Shown here piece by piece: positions 25,322-34,498 of a stretch of DNA of 64,000 nt. Within the stretch, counting starts at the first letter, position 1. The number at the start of each line of letters is the position of its first letter. Location: contig NZ_JBHLWI010000033.1 of the NCBI RefSeq assembly GCF_042432905.1, positions 1 through 64,000 on the forward strand. Direction: 5' to 3'. The notes beneath the pieces are model-generated. The model saw nothing but the letters and a program-made list of their open reading frames with translations, had not been told where the DNA came from and made no database searches. Source of the DNA: Fontibacter flavus (lineage in GTDB: Bacteria > Bacteroidota > Bacteroidia > Cytophagales > Cyclobacteriaceae). The position numbers and the translations under genes are program-made.

Positions 25322-27754
25322 TTAAAAATCCATGTCTTCATCATATTCCTCTCTGTCTCCATTGCGGCCATTTCGGTCTTTGAAACCGCCGAAACGGTAA
25401 GTAAAAGCTATCGTTCCGATTCTAGTTTCCCTATTAAATGCCCGGTTGAAAACAAACCTGCTGTCCTCTGTTTTGATTCGGAATACCTGTGTATTGAATA
25501 TATCGGATACGTTCAGGCTTACCGTTCCCCTTTTGTTCATGACGTCTTTTTTGACACCGATGTTCAATCCCCAAATTGGTTCAATTTCCCCCTGAGGCAA
25601 GACAATAGGCCCACGGTAATTTCCCTGAAGCTGCACACTGAACAGGTTTGGAATAGCCATACTGGAAAGCAGGTTAAGCGTCCAGCTGAAGTTTGAATTG
25701 TTGAATCCTTCTCCCAGGTTATCACCGAAAATCTCTGAATAGAAAAGATTCCCGGTCAGGGCCAGGTCCATCCAATCTGTGACCTGGAATTGATTGACCA
25801 ATTCGAGTCCTGTACTTTTTCTGATGTTGGCATTTTCCCTGCTCTGAATCGTTACATTATTGTCCAGAAGTGTGATGATTCTTGTTTGGACATTGGTGGA
25901 ATAGCGATGATAGAGTGTTGCATTGAGGAGATAGCTGGACCATCCTTTCATGTAGCCCACTTCATAACTGTCGGTGAATTCCGGTTGCAGCAAGGGGTTT
26001 CCTCTTGAAAAATTCAACTGATCCCTAAGGTTAAGAATTGGGGAAAGGGACCATATTCCAGGCCTTGAGATCCTTCTACTGTAATTTGCGGATAATTCTT
26101 CTTCCTGACCTAGGGAATAAGTAGTGTAAACGCTCGGGAATAGGTTGAAATAGTTATTTACAAACCTTTCATTGGTGCTTTCCAGTATCCCTAAGGTTTC
26201 AGTGTATTCGGCTCTTAACCCGAGCTGATATCCGAAATTGTTGACTTTGTTCTTGAATGTCACATAAGAAGCATAGACATCTTCATTAAATGAGTAAGCG
26301 TCATTGAGGCTGTCTACAGCTGTGGGAATAAAATTGGAATTTTGGTCACCTTGAGCAAAAATCTGTGCCCTGTCCCAATACCCAAAGGTGCCTTTAAGGC
26401 CCGCTTCAAGCTTGCCGTTATTTCCGAATGGCTTTTCATAATCTAACTGGAAGATAGAGAAATTACTGGTTCTCGGTGCTTCATTCAATTGTGTCAGTCC
26501 TTTTTCAGGAACAAATTCATCGTTGGCATTGAAAAATGATTGGCTGGTTTCCTCGATCTGATCTCTGGTATCATAGGCATAGGAGATGGAGGTATAAAGT
26601 CTTTGACCAAGAGAATCCAGGTTCCAGGTAAGGTTGACTCCAGTTTCATAATTGGCCCTTTTACTTTTTTCAACTCTGTCTCTGACAAAAAGAGAATCAG
26701 TTGAATTAGGAAGGTTGAAATTCAGCTGATTGGTAATTTCATCCTCTGTTGACTTGCCTAAATTGGCCTGTCCATAAAAACCCAAAACCATATTGTCCTT
26801 GATGTTGTAATCAAAGCCACCTCTGATCAAAGAGGATTGTCTTCTGTCAATTTCATAATCATCCTGTTCCAGGAACCTTGATATACCTGGTATAAAGTTT
26901 TCCCTAAAGCCTTCACCTTCCCTGAATCTGCGTCTGTCCTGATAATTATAAGAGAAGAAATAATTGATTTTTTCAGTGGCATAATTGAGGTTAAGACCTG
27001 CCTGGTATTTATCCCTTGTCCCTACGGATACATTTGCCTGCCCGTTGAATCCCAGGTTTTGATTTTTCTTCAAAATGATGTTGATGATACCGCCCACACC
27101 TGCAGCATCATAACGGGAAGAAGGATTGGTGATCAATTCTACGGATTTGATGCTATTGGCAGGAAACTGTGCCAGAATATTGTCTGTGTCTGTAGAAGAA
27201 AGGTTGGAAGGTCTACCGTTGATATAGATCAATACCTCGCCGCTCCCTCTCATGGAGATACCTCCTTCTTCATCTACTTGGATGGAGGGTAATGTGGCCA
27301 ATAGTTCTGAAGCTGTAGCTCCTTCCGCAACGATGCTGTTTTCAACATTGTATGTCCTTTTGTCTATATCACTTTCAAAAATGGATGAAACACCCTCTAC
27401 AACTACCTCCTGCAGGTTTGTGGCATCTGTACTTATTCTGATATTTCCTACATTGAGAACTTCTTTGTCTCCAACATTTATTTTTCTGAAATAGCTGTCA
27501 TATCCGATAAATCCAACCCGTAAAAGATACTCGCCCTTCTCTGATTCAAATGAAAAAGTACCATCCAAATCACTCATGCCACCTGCTATGAGCGCAGAAT
27601 CAGAAGGTGTCAGCAAGGCAATATTGGCAAACTCCATCGGTTGATTATTGTCTCGATCTGTCACTCGTCCTTTGATGGTGTAAGTTTGGGCCATTGTAGA
27701 ACTTGCCCAAATTAAACTCAATGACAATAATAAATTAGATAAAACAGATTTCAT
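25322..27754 (-). CDS. TonB-dependent-receptor-like outer-membrane barrel with carboxypeptidase-regulatory-like domain
   Basis: From MKSVLSNLLL at 27754 the protein has about 810 residues: a signal peptide (LLLSLSLIWASSTMAQ), a CarboxypepD_reg-like Ig domain (YTIKGRVTD to LLRVGFIGYDSYF), a plug-like part (EVVVEGVSSIFE to INGRPSNLSS and GVGGIINIILKKN) and a large barrel ending with a Phe-rich strand and an acidic tail. It matches the outer membrane beta-barrel family PF14905, which resembles TonB receptors but lacks a clear TonB box. The substrate is unknown. An upstream in-frame ATG at 27814 would place extra residues before the signal peptide and is rejected. Confidence 0.85.
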   Translation of the reverse strand: MKSVLSNLLLSLSLIWASSTMAQTYTIKGRVTDRDNNQPMEFANIALLTPSDSALIAGGMSDLDGTFSFESEKGEYLLRVGFIGYDSYFRKINVGDKEVLNVGNIRISTDATNLQEVVVEGVSSIFESDIDKRTYNVENSIVAEGATASELLATLPSIQVDEEGGISMRGSGEVLIYINGRPSNLSSTDTDNILAQFPANSIKSVELITNPSSRYDAAGVGGIINIILKKNQNLGFNGQANVSVGTRDKYQAGLNLNYATEKINYFFSYNYQDRRRFREGEGFRENFIPGISRFLEQDDYEIDRRQSSLIRGGFDYNIKDNMVLGFYGQANLGKSTEDEITNQLNFNLPNSTDSLFVRDRVEKSKRANYETGVNLTWNLDSLGQRLYTSISYAYDTRDQIEETSQSFFNANDEFVPEKGLTQLNEAPRTSNFSIFQLDYEKPFGNNGKLEAGLKGTFGYWDRAQIFAQGDQNSNFIPTAVDSLNDAYSFNEDVYASYVTFKNKVNNFGYQLGLRAEYTETLGILESTNERFVNNYFNLFPSVYTTYSLGQEEELSANYSRRISRPGIWSLSPILNLRDQLNFSRGNPLLQPEFTDSYEVGYMKGWSSYLLNATLYHRYSTNVQTRIITLLDNNVTIQSRENANIRKSTGLELVNQFQVTDWMDLALTGNLFYSEIFGDNLGEGFNNSNFSWTLNLLSSMAIPNLFSVQLQGNYRGPIVLPQGEIEPIWGLNIGVKKDVMNKRGTVSLNVSDIFNTQVFRIKTEDSRFVFNRAFNRETRIGTIAFTYRFGGFKDRNGRNGDREEYDEDMDF

Positions 27755-28110
27755 TTTGGTGTTTTTTTGATAGTTGGTGTAAATGATGTTGACAATAATT
27801 AATTTTGAAAACATCTCATATTTTATGATTTAGGTAATTGTTAATTTTAAAACATACCCATATGGTTGTTGTTTTATTTTGTTTTAACTAAAAAATGAGA
27901 TTAAACTCCTAAAGGTTAAATTTTATTTTGTATTGGATAAATACTAATTACCTATATTAATAACGCACCTCAGGCAAACAAGTTTTCAAAAATCGTGTAT
28001 ATACATAAGATGCGTATATTCGGTATAGTCTGTAGATGGCTTGGATAAACGGGGAAAAATGAAGTCAAAAAAAAATGTATTGAAAAGCTTTTGGTGATGG
28101 GTAAAAAAAA
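27755..28110. other. Gene-free stretch upstream of the outer-membrane receptor
   Basis: About 350 bp, AT-rich, with no supported gene. It should contain the receptor promoter, but I find no full TAnnTTTG box in the right orientation. GTGTATATACATAAGATGCG near 27997 is locally palindromic (TATATA core) without an obvious meaning. Confidence 0.4.
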
Positions 28111-28131
28111 AGTGGGGTGTTTTACCCCACT
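28101..28131 (-). terminator. Terminator overlapping the end of the nucleoside phosphorylase gene
   Basis: AGTGGGG (28111-28117) pairs with CCCCACT (28125-28131) and a T-tract follows on the minus strand (A-run 28103-28111). The stop codon TAA (28124-28122) sits in the loop and the last codons are inside the stem. Confidence 0.8.
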
Positions 28132-28988
28132 AAGTTTTCTAAGGTTTGTTGGATCAGCCTGTCGACTATACCATAGGCATTTTCGGTAAACTCATGCGTA
28201 ATCCTATTGGCAATGATGGCATTAAGGCTCATGACTTCATGGCCCAATAACCTACCCATCGCATAGTATCCTGATGTTTCCATTTCAAAATTCGTGAGTT
28301 GGAAGCCATCAATATCCATGCTGCCCAATTTCTCAATGATATCAGGAATGGCTGGTTTCAGTCTTACTTCCCTTCCCTGAGGACCAAAAAATCCCGGGCA
28401 GGTCACGGTATTGCCATGCAACATGCCTTTACCTACTTGCTCAAGAAGTTTTTTAGAACCTTCAATACAATAAGGCTGGAAACTTAATCCGAGATTTTTC
28501 TGAATTTCCAAACCGATTTTTTCTTCTATTGCAGAATAATCGGTTTTGTAAAATGCCATCAAGGTATCCAGTCCAATTCCATAGGCAGAGGCCAGTAATG
28601 ACCCGGCGGGGATTTCTTTACGCATACTGCCTGAAGTCCCTATTCGGATAATATTCAGGCTGGTATGCTCTTCTTTTGGAAGTCGGGTTTTGAGGTCTAT
28701 ATTGACCAAGGCATCGAGTTCGGTCATAAAAATCTCGATATTGTCTGTACCCATTCCTGTACTGATGGCCGTAATCCTTTTTCCCTTATAGGTACCTGTA
28801 TGGGTAACAAACTCTCTCTTGGATAGGGTGAATTCAATCGTGTCAAAATACTGGGACACTTTCTTTACCCGGTCAGGGTCTCCCACCGCAATAACAGTTG
28901 AAGCCAGGTGTTCTGGCTTCAAGTTGAGATGATAAATACTTCCGTCAGGATTAATGATCAGCTCCGACTCTGGAATCCTTTTGCTCAT
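28122..28988 (-). CDS. Nucleoside phosphorylase (uridine/purine phosphorylase family)
   Basis: The protein (288 residues from MSKRIPESEL) has the PNP/UDP phosphorylase fold: VIAVGDPDRVKKV phosphate loop near residue 30, ISTGMGTDNIEIFMTE, IRIGTSGSM and the base/ribose segment FEMETSGYYAMGRLLGH. It splits nucleosides with phosphate for salvage. Uridine is the more likely substrate given the short form and the FEMETS segment, but purines cannot be excluded. A longer frame open to 29270 runs over trhO and is not credible. The chosen ATG overlaps the trhO 3' end by 38 bp. Confidence 0.88.
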   Translation of the reverse strand: MSKRIPESELIINPDGSIYHLNLKPEHLASTVIAVGDPDRVKKVSQYFDTIEFTLSKREFVTHTGTYKGKRITAISTGMGTDNIEIFMTELDALVNIDLKTRLPKEEHTSLNIIRIGTSGSMRKEIPAGSLLASAYGIGLDTLMAFYKTDYSAIEEKIGLEIQKNLGLSFQPYCIEGSKKLLEQVGKGMLHGNTVTCPGFFGPQGREVRLKPAIPDIIEKLGSMDIDGFQLTNFEMETSGYYAMGRLLGHEVMSLNAIIANRITHEFTENAYGIVDRLIQQTLENLVG

Positions 28989-29964
28989 GAATCGTTTGTT
29001 TAATTTTTTCTTTATCCTGTCTTCTGAAAAGTCCTTTGTACGGATTGTAACCATTGGTGTTTTTCTGGTAATATCCCGTGCCGTCATATGGGCGTTTTTC
29101 AGGGTTTTCCTTGCATTCCACTGAACATGCACCTTCCATCTCCCAGCCACATTTTTCACAGATCGGAAGATGGGCGTTGCAGGTTGGGTTGGCACAATTG
29201 ACCATTCTGTCGCATTCAGTGCCACAGACATGACAGGTAGAGATGACGGTAGGATTGACTTTGTTGACATCCACCGCTATTCTGTTGTCAAAAACGTAAC
29301 ATTTTCCCTCGAAGTCTTCACCACCGGCTTCCATGCCATATTTGATGATGCCCCCATGGAGTTGGTACACATCCTGGAATCCCTGTTCTAAAAGAAAGGC
29401 AGATGCTTTTTCACACTTGATACCACCTGTGCAATAGGTCAGAACTTTCTTGCCTTTCAGATGCTCCAGTTCTTTGACTTTTTCCGGAAAGTCCCTGAAG
29501 TTGTCTATGTCCAAAGTGATGGCATTCTTAAACCTGCCCAATTCATGCTCGTAATTGGACCTCACATCCAAGATGACCACATCTTCCTCATCTTTGAGTT
29601 TTCTGAAATCTTCAGGTTCGAGGTGTTTTCCAGTTTTGACATTTGGGTCGATATGCCTCAGGCTGCTGTGGACGATTTCCGATTTGACCCTAACATGGAT
29701 TTTTGCAAAAGTATGCTGATCATGCGCATCAACCTTGAATTCAGTTTTGGCAAATCTAGGGTCAGCATGCACATAAGCCATGTACTTTTCGCAATCTTCC
29801 TTAAGACCCGAAACTGTCCCATTGAGACCTTCTGGGGAGATGATGATTCTTCCCCTGATCTTGTTTTCAATACAGAATAGATGGTGTTCTTCTCTGTAAG
29901 CCTCAGGATCATCAATCTGGGCATAGCAATAATAAAGCAGTACGTTGTAATCTTTGTTTTCCAT
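28951..29964 (-). CDS. trhO: tRNA uridine(34) hydroxylase TrhO (rhodanese-like)
   Basis: The 337-residue protein matches TrhO/YceA: an N-terminal acylphosphatase-like region with GRIIISPEGLNGTVSG at 39-53, a rhodanese domain with catalytic Cys178 in LTYCTGGIKCEKAS, and a cysteine-rich C-terminal part (CHVCGTEC, CANPTC, CEKCGWE). The family hydroxylates uridine 34 of certain tRNAs to 5-hydroxyuridine using prephenate-independent oxygen chemistry. A small hairpin lies eight bases before its start codon. Confidence 0.92.
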   Translation of the reverse strand: MENKDYNVLLYYCYAQIDDPEAYREEHHLFCIENKIRGRIIISPEGLNGTVSGLKEDCEKYMAYVHADPRFAKTEFKVDAHDQHTFAKIHVRVKSEIVHSSLRHIDPNVKTGKHLEPEDFRKLKDEEDVVILDVRSNYEHELGRFKNAITLDIDNFRDFPEKVKELEHLKGKKVLTYCTGGIKCEKASAFLLEQGFQDVYQLHGGIIKYGMEAGGEDFEGKCYVFDNRIAVDVNKVNPTVISTCHVCGTECDRMVNCANPTCNAHLPICEKCGWEMEGACSVECKENPEKRPYDGTGYYQKNTNGYNPYKGLFRRQDKEKIKQTIHEQKDSRVGADH

Positions 29965-29972
29965 AACTTAGG

Positions 29973-29989
29973 CCCTGTTTCCGACAGGG
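29973..29989 (-). other. Hairpin in the trhO leader
   Basis: CCCTGT (29973-29978) pairs with ACAGGG (29984-29989) around TTCCG. No T-tract follows in the minus direction, so it does not look like a terminator of the upstream acyltransferase gene. It is eight bases from the trhO ATG and could influence translation. Confidence 0.4.
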
Positions 29990-30019
29990 TGTTTTGGTTT
30001 ATTAATTGAATTGATTTTT

Positions 30020-30658
30020 TTATTTCTTGATAGGCGCCGCAGGGTTGCCAAAAACGGTTTCCCCGTCTTTCACATCCGAGATCACGATCGAGCCTGCACC
30101 TACCCTGGCATTTTTTCCGATAGTAACACCAGAAACAATGACCACGCCGGATCCGATGAAGGCGCCTTCTTTCACAACCACACCCGCATTGATAATAGAG
30201 CCAGCTCCGACCTGTACAAAGTCCCCTATCTCTGCTAGGTGATCAATGATCGCTGCGCTGTGCAGGATACAATGATTTCCAAGTTTTGCACCTGCGCCAA
30301 TGTTTGCCTGGGCATTGATAAAATTTCCATGTCCTAAGGTCGCATCGGTGGAAATGTATGAAGTTTTGTGTATGGCATTGATCGGCTGTACCTTTCTTTT
30401 TTCATTCAGCATTTGGACTAAAAACTGACGGTATTTATTGTCATCAACTGCCACAAATGCTTCGCATTTTTTACCGATAAGTTTGAGAAAGCCATCATCT
30501 TCCGGATTGCCCAGCACTGGGACCACGTTGATTTCTGTTCCATGCAGCTTTTCATCCTCGTCCAAAAAGCCATACACGATAACCTGATTGCTATTGAAGA
30601 TCTCCAACGCGGGGTGGGCTATCCCCTTTGCTCCCAAAATAATGACTGGTTTGTCCAT
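30020..30658 (-). CDS. NeuD/PglD-like sugar O-acyltransferase
   Basis: The protein (212 residues from MDKPVIILGAKG) has an N-terminal Rossmann-like UDP-sugar binding half (PVIILGAKGIAHPALEI) and a C-terminal left-handed beta-helix of hexapeptide repeats (ATLGHGNFINAQANIGAG, GSGVVIVSGVTIGKNARV, FGNPA). This is the build of NeuD and PglD acetyltransferases, which acylate amino sugars for surface glycans or glycoproteins. No glycan cluster surrounds it. The start is set by a TACTTTTG -7 box at 30680-30687; an upstream ATG at 30682 lies inside that box and cannot be used. Confidence 0.85.
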   Translation of the reverse strand: MDKPVIILGAKGIAHPALEIFNSNQVIVYGFLDEDEKLHGTEINVVPVLGNPEDDGFLKLIGKKCEAFVAVDDNKYRQFLVQMLNEKRKVQPINAIHKTSYISTDATLGHGNFINAQANIGAGAKLGNHCILHSAAIIDHLAEIGDFVQVGAGSIINAGVVVKEGAFIGSGVVIVSGVTIGKNARVGAGSIVISDVKDGETVFGNPAAPIKK

Positions 30659-30679
30659 GTTTTTGTAATAATTGGATGG

Positions 30680-30687
30680 CAAAAGTA
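30680..30687 (-). promoter_or_regulatory. -7 element of the NeuD-like gene
   Basis: TACTTTTG on the minus strand matches TAnnTTTG, 21 bases before the chosen start at 30658. Confidence 0.45.
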
Positions 30688-30713
30688 CAGCAATTCAGCC
30701 TTTAAAGCAAAAA

Positions 30714-32015
30714 TCATTTCTTTTGAGGCTTGAGCATGTTCTGTCCAATTTTACAATCCAGACACTTTTTCTCCTTACAATATTGGTGGTAAAGTCCCAA
30801 CATCCCCTGACTGTCAAACGCAGTGAGAGCATTCCAGTCATGGCATGCAAACTTCCGTATGATGAAGTTGTCCTCTGCGGGGACTTCCTGGAGTAAATCC
30901 AGACATTTCTCCTTCCAGTCAGCATCTTGAATATATTGACCATAACCATACCATAGTGGTGTGACAAAATTGATCATCAATAAATTCAGGGTGTTTTTAC
31001 TCAATTTTTTAGGTAAAGGCTTAGAAGTTGGTACTCCCAGTTTGTAATGGTTTTGCCAATATTGCCCGGTGCTGATTCCAAAAACTTTCTCAAAATTCCC
31101 CAGTTTATGGGTAGACGAAACGGTGGAAGCAAAAAGATTGGGATGCTGATTGAGCACTGCACAGAGCTGTGCTATCCTGAGAAAAGGAAAGTTATGTGGT
31201 CTCACCCCCATCATCTTCCAGTCCTGGTTCTGTACTTTGGGGCTGAGTTGGTATTTTTTTCGGTAGAATAAATATTCGTTTCTCAGCAAGTTACTGTATT
31301 CATCCACAGGGTCTTCTGGAATCAATCCAGCCTGCCCGAACAAAATAGCCTCAATGGCCAGTGGTTGGTTGCTGTGTTTTTGGAGTAATCGGTAAGGGAC
31401 ACTCTCTGCCAATCGGAGCATTGGCTCAGCATTGGTTTTGAATCCGAAACACTTGAAAAGCCAACGGAAAGTTGTTTCTTCCCAGTCATTTTTGGTGTCA
31501 GCCAGGATCTCCAAAAAGGCAGCAGATTTTGTTTCCAGCCTTTCCAACAGAGCTTTTTCAAGCATGGAAAATTTGATGATAGGGGCTATTTCCTTCAGGT
31601 TTGGTCCACATAGGATTTCTTCCCGGCTATTGGCCAGCCGTTCATAATTTCTGATGACATCCAGCCAGATTTTTCCTTTGAGTTCCAAGGTCGGAATAGG
31701 GCTGCCATCCTCATGAAGAATAGGCAGGTCTGCATCATAGACCACATGGAGGATGACGGAATTATAGCGCTCATCCTTGCTGTGTTCGTGCTGAATCCAA
31801 TCGGAGGCTTTGCGGTGAACTTCTACATGACCAATGTAGTCTAACATGCCGATTTTGACTTGGGCTTCAATAAAGTCAGGACCCTCGTAGAAATTGTGAT
31901 ATCCTATTTTCTTGATTTCTAGACCAAGTCCGTCGGTGGTCTGTAAATTGTTTTTATCAAAATACTGGTATTTCCATACCGACTGAAGAAAATTTTCCTG
32001 AAAATCCATATCCAA
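30714..32015 (-). CDS. DUF2851 family protein
   Basis: This 433-residue protein begins MDMDFQENFLQSVWKYQYF and carries the DUF2851 core GYHNFYEGPDFIEAQVKIG and GHVEVHRKASDW near the N-terminus. The C-terminal end has a cysteine cluster, CKEKKCLDCKIG, that might bind a metal. The GPDF, (E/Q)xxI and HVEVH pattern recalls a PD-(D/E)xK nuclease core, but this is only an impression. No signal peptide or membrane segment is present. It is divergent from the TPR histidine kinase gene. Function is unknown. Confidence 0.85.
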   Translation of the reverse strand: MDMDFQENFLQSVWKYQYFDKNNLQTTDGLGLEIKKIGYHNFYEGPDFIEAQVKIGMLDYIGHVEVHRKASDWIQHEHSKDERYNSVILHVVYDADLPILHEDGSPIPTLELKGKIWLDVIRNYERLANSREEILCGPNLKEIAPIIKFSMLEKALLERLETKSAAFLEILADTKNDWEETTFRWLFKCFGFKTNAEPMLRLAESVPYRLLQKHSNQPLAIEAILFGQAGLIPEDPVDEYSNLLRNEYLFYRKKYQLSPKVQNQDWKMMGVRPHNFPFLRIAQLCAVLNQHPNLFASTVSSTHKLGNFEKVFGISTGQYWQNHYKLGVPTSKPLPKKLSKNTLNLLMINFVTPLWYGYGQYIQDADWKEKCLDLLQEVPAEDNFIIRKFACHDWNALTAFDSQGMLGLYHQYCKEKKCLDCKIGQNMLKPQKK

Positions 32016-32084
32016 AAATGTGTTTAAAAATTAAGTCAACAGTTTTCTAAATAATCATTTAATTTAACGTGAAAATTTAGATTC

Positions 32085-33866
32085 ATGAAATACTTATACC
32101 TTATTTTCTTCTTTTTTGTTGGTGTTTCGCATGGCCAACAGTCCACGGTAGACAGTTTACTTTTAGAATCAAAAAACAATCACCCTGATTCTATCCTATC
32201 CAGGGTATTTAATAATCTTTTTTTGGAGTATGCTTTTAAGGACAATGGTCTTGCATTTGAATATTTGGATACCGCAATATTTTATGCCAAGAATTCTATG
32301 GATCAAAGGAGTTTGGGCAGATATTACAATAACAGGGGAGTCATTCTGCAGCATACCGGTAGACCTAATGTAGCCATGCAAAGTTATTTGGAAGCCTTGC
32401 CTTTTGCGGAGTCTGCCCAAGATAGTTCTACCTTGCTCAGAATCTACGGTAATATGGCGGGAATCTACATGGGAAGGCAGGAGAACAACAAGGCCAAAAA
32501 TTATTTTCAAAAGATAATCGATTTGGTAGACCAAGAGAAAGATCCCCATACTTATCTGAAAACCCTCAATAATTTGGGGCTTATTTTCAAAAGAGATGGA
32601 GAAATAGAAGAGGCTTTGAATTCCCTTGATCAGGGATTGAAGATTGCCAGATCATTGGAAAGCGAGGCTGATATTGCTAATATCCAGAATAATTTTGGGC
32701 TAATATATCTTGATATGGGTGATTACCCTAATGCAAAAATCTGCTTTGATGAAGCGCTGACTCTTAACCGGAAAATTGGGAATACCTATCAGGAAATCAT
32801 GAACAGACTCAATTTGGGCAATTTGTATTTTGGTCAAAAAGATTACCCCAAAGTAATTCGGGAGAGTGAGGTGGCACTTGGTCTTGCCACGGATCATAAT
32901 TATGTGGAAGAACAGGCCTTGGCCAATAAGCTTTTGTATGAGGTCTATAAAGAGTTAGGCCAAATTCCAAAAGCGTTCTCTTTTTTAGAGGCATATGCCC
33001 AGCTCAATGAAGAATACCTCAAGGATACTTACAGTAAGGAAGTAGCGGAACTGCAGGAAGAATTCGAGTCGGTAAAAAATGAACAGGAGATTGTGGAGTT
33101 AAAACAAAGGGAGGAAACTCAGGCAGCAATCCTGGCGAAAAAAAATGTTCAGGTGACACTTGGGGCAGTACTATTTTTGGTCATGTCGGCCTTGTTGGCT
33201 TTGGTGTATTACTTATTTACACTGAAAAAGAAATCCGCTCGTGAATTGGAAGCAAAGAACCAGCGTATTGAAACCCTGATCAGGGAGTTGCATCATCGTG
33301 TCAAGAACAACCTACAGATTGTCACAAGTTTGTTAAATCTGCAGTATAATAGGATAGAAGATGAGGAAACCAAGCAGGCTATTAGAGAAGGACAAAGTAG
33401 ACTAGAGGCCATGTCCCTCATTCATAAAAACCTGTATCTGGAAGAAGATTTATCTGGACTGGACATCAAAGAATACATGGATTTTCTGACCAAAAGTCTT
33501 GCTGTGAGTTATGGATACCCAGTAGAGGTTGTCAACAATAAAATTGAATTGGATAATCCTTTTCTTGGACTCGACGTGGCAGTTCCATTGGGTTTAATAG
33601 TCAATGAGTTGGCTTCAAACGCTTTCAAGTATGCCTTTGAGCAGAAAGAATATGCAAAACTTATCCTTGAAATGAAGGAAAAAGATAGTAAAATAGTATT
33701 CCGGTTGAAAGACAATGGAAAGGGTCTTCCTGAAAACTTTAAACCTGAAAGAAGTCCTTCTTTTGGACTTAAACTGGTTACATCTTTGATCAAACAATTA
33801 AACTCCAAACTAGAGTCAAGCTCAGAACAAGGTACTGAGTTTGTCTTCGAATTTGTAAGGAAATAG
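32085..33866 (+). CDS. TPR-containing sensor histidine kinase (HisKA_2 type)
   Basis: The 593-residue protein has a signal peptide (LYLIFFFFVGVSHGQ), about seven tetratricopeptide repeats in the periplasmic part (for example YYNNRGVILQHTGRPNVAMQ, NNLGLIFKRDGEIEEALN), a coiled coil, one membrane segment at about 357-377, and a cytoplasmic kinase. The HisKA_2 box ELHHRVKNNLQIVTSLLNLQ carries the phosphoacceptor at H403/H404, and the ATPase domain has NELASNAFKYAF, DNGKGLP and SFGLKLV. It pairs with the response regulator 4 bp downstream. The stimulus is unknown; TPR sensors in this phylum often respond through protein partners. Confidence 0.92.
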   Translation: MKYLYLIFFFFVGVSHGQQSTVDSLLLESKNNHPDSILSRVFNNLFLEYAFKDNGLAFEYLDTAIFYAKNSMDQRSLGRYYNNRGVILQHTGRPNVAMQSYLEALPFAESAQDSSTLLRIYGNMAGIYMGRQENNKAKNYFQKIIDLVDQEKDPHTYLKTLNNLGLIFKRDGEIEEALNSLDQGLKIARSLESEADIANIQNNFGLIYLDMGDYPNAKICFDEALTLNRKIGNTYQEIMNRLNLGNLYFGQKDYPKVIRESEVALGLATDHNYVEEQALANKLLYEVYKELGQIPKAFSFLEAYAQLNEEYLKDTYSKEVAELQEEFESVKNEQEIVELKQREETQAAILAKKNVQVTLGAVLFLVMSALLALVYYLFTLKKKSARELEAKNQRIETLIRELHHRVKNNLQIVTSLLNLQYNRIEDEETKQAIREGQSRLEAMSLIHKNLYLEEDLSGLDIKEYMDFLTKSLAVSYGYPVEVVNNKIELDNPFLGLDVAVPLGLIVNELASNAFKYAFEQKEYAKLILEMKEKDSKIVFRLKDNGKGLPENFKPERSPSFGLKLVTSLIKQLNSKLESSSEQGTEFVFEFVRK

Positions 33867-33870
33867 CAGC

Positions 33871-34455
33871 ATGTCCCAATCGAAAATATTAATTGTAGAA
33901 GATGAGATCATTGTAACCATGGACTTGGAAGAGACCTTGGCAAGACTGGGATTTGAAGTAATTGGTGCAGCAAATACACCTGAGGAAGCGAGAGATTTTT
34001 TTGCTGTACAAGTTCCAGATGTGATCGTCTGTGACATCAATTTGAATGCTGATATTGACGGGATAGCGCTGATGAAGGAATTAATGAGGAAGGGTGATTT
34101 CAAAGTGATTTTTCTTACTGCCTTCCATGATGACCAAACTATAGCAAAAACCTTGGAGATTGAGGGAAGTTTTTATTTGGTGAAACCGTTTAATGCTAAC
34201 CAGTTAAAGGCAAGCTTGCAGATTGTACTTTCCAAAAACCAGGGAAATCAGACTGAAGCGCCTGATTTTTTATCTTCACGGGAACTGGAAATTATCGGGT
34301 TGTTGGCGGACGGAAAGTCATCCTATGAAATAGCCGATGCCCTGAACATCAGCTACCATACCATCACCACACACACCAAAAATATCCGAAAGAAACTGGA
34401 TGTGCATACCAACCTGGATGTGGTCGCCAAGGCTTTAAAAAATAAATGGATCTAA
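33871..34455 (+). CDS. Response regulator, receiver plus LuxR-type HTH
   Basis: This 194-residue protein has a CheY-like receiver with acidic pocket E10/D11/E12, phosphoacceptor D55 (VIVCDINLN), switch threonine in FLTAF and lysine in LVKPF, followed by a LuxR-type helix-turn-helix (LSSRELEIIGLLADGKSS, ISYHTITTHTKNIRKKL). It is the cognate regulator of the upstream kinase, with only 4 bp between the genes. Target genes are not evident. Confidence 0.94.
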   Translation: MSQSKILIVEDEIIVTMDLEETLARLGFEVIGAANTPEEARDFFAVQVPDVIVCDINLNADIDGIALMKELMRKGDFKVIFLTAFHDDQTIAKTLEIEGSFYLVKPFNANQLKASLQIVLSKNQGNQTEAPDFLSSRELEIIGLLADGKSSYEIADALNISYHTITTHTKNIRKKLDVHTNLDVVAKALKNKWI

Positions 34456-34498
34456 CAAAAAGCTTGTCAGACCCATATTTGTCAAATCGGATTGTTTC

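Noticed and set aside
28989..29270. N-terminal extension of the nucleoside phosphorylase frame
   Set aside because: The added 94 residues overlap trhO in another frame and show no family similarity; the start at 28988 fits the family.
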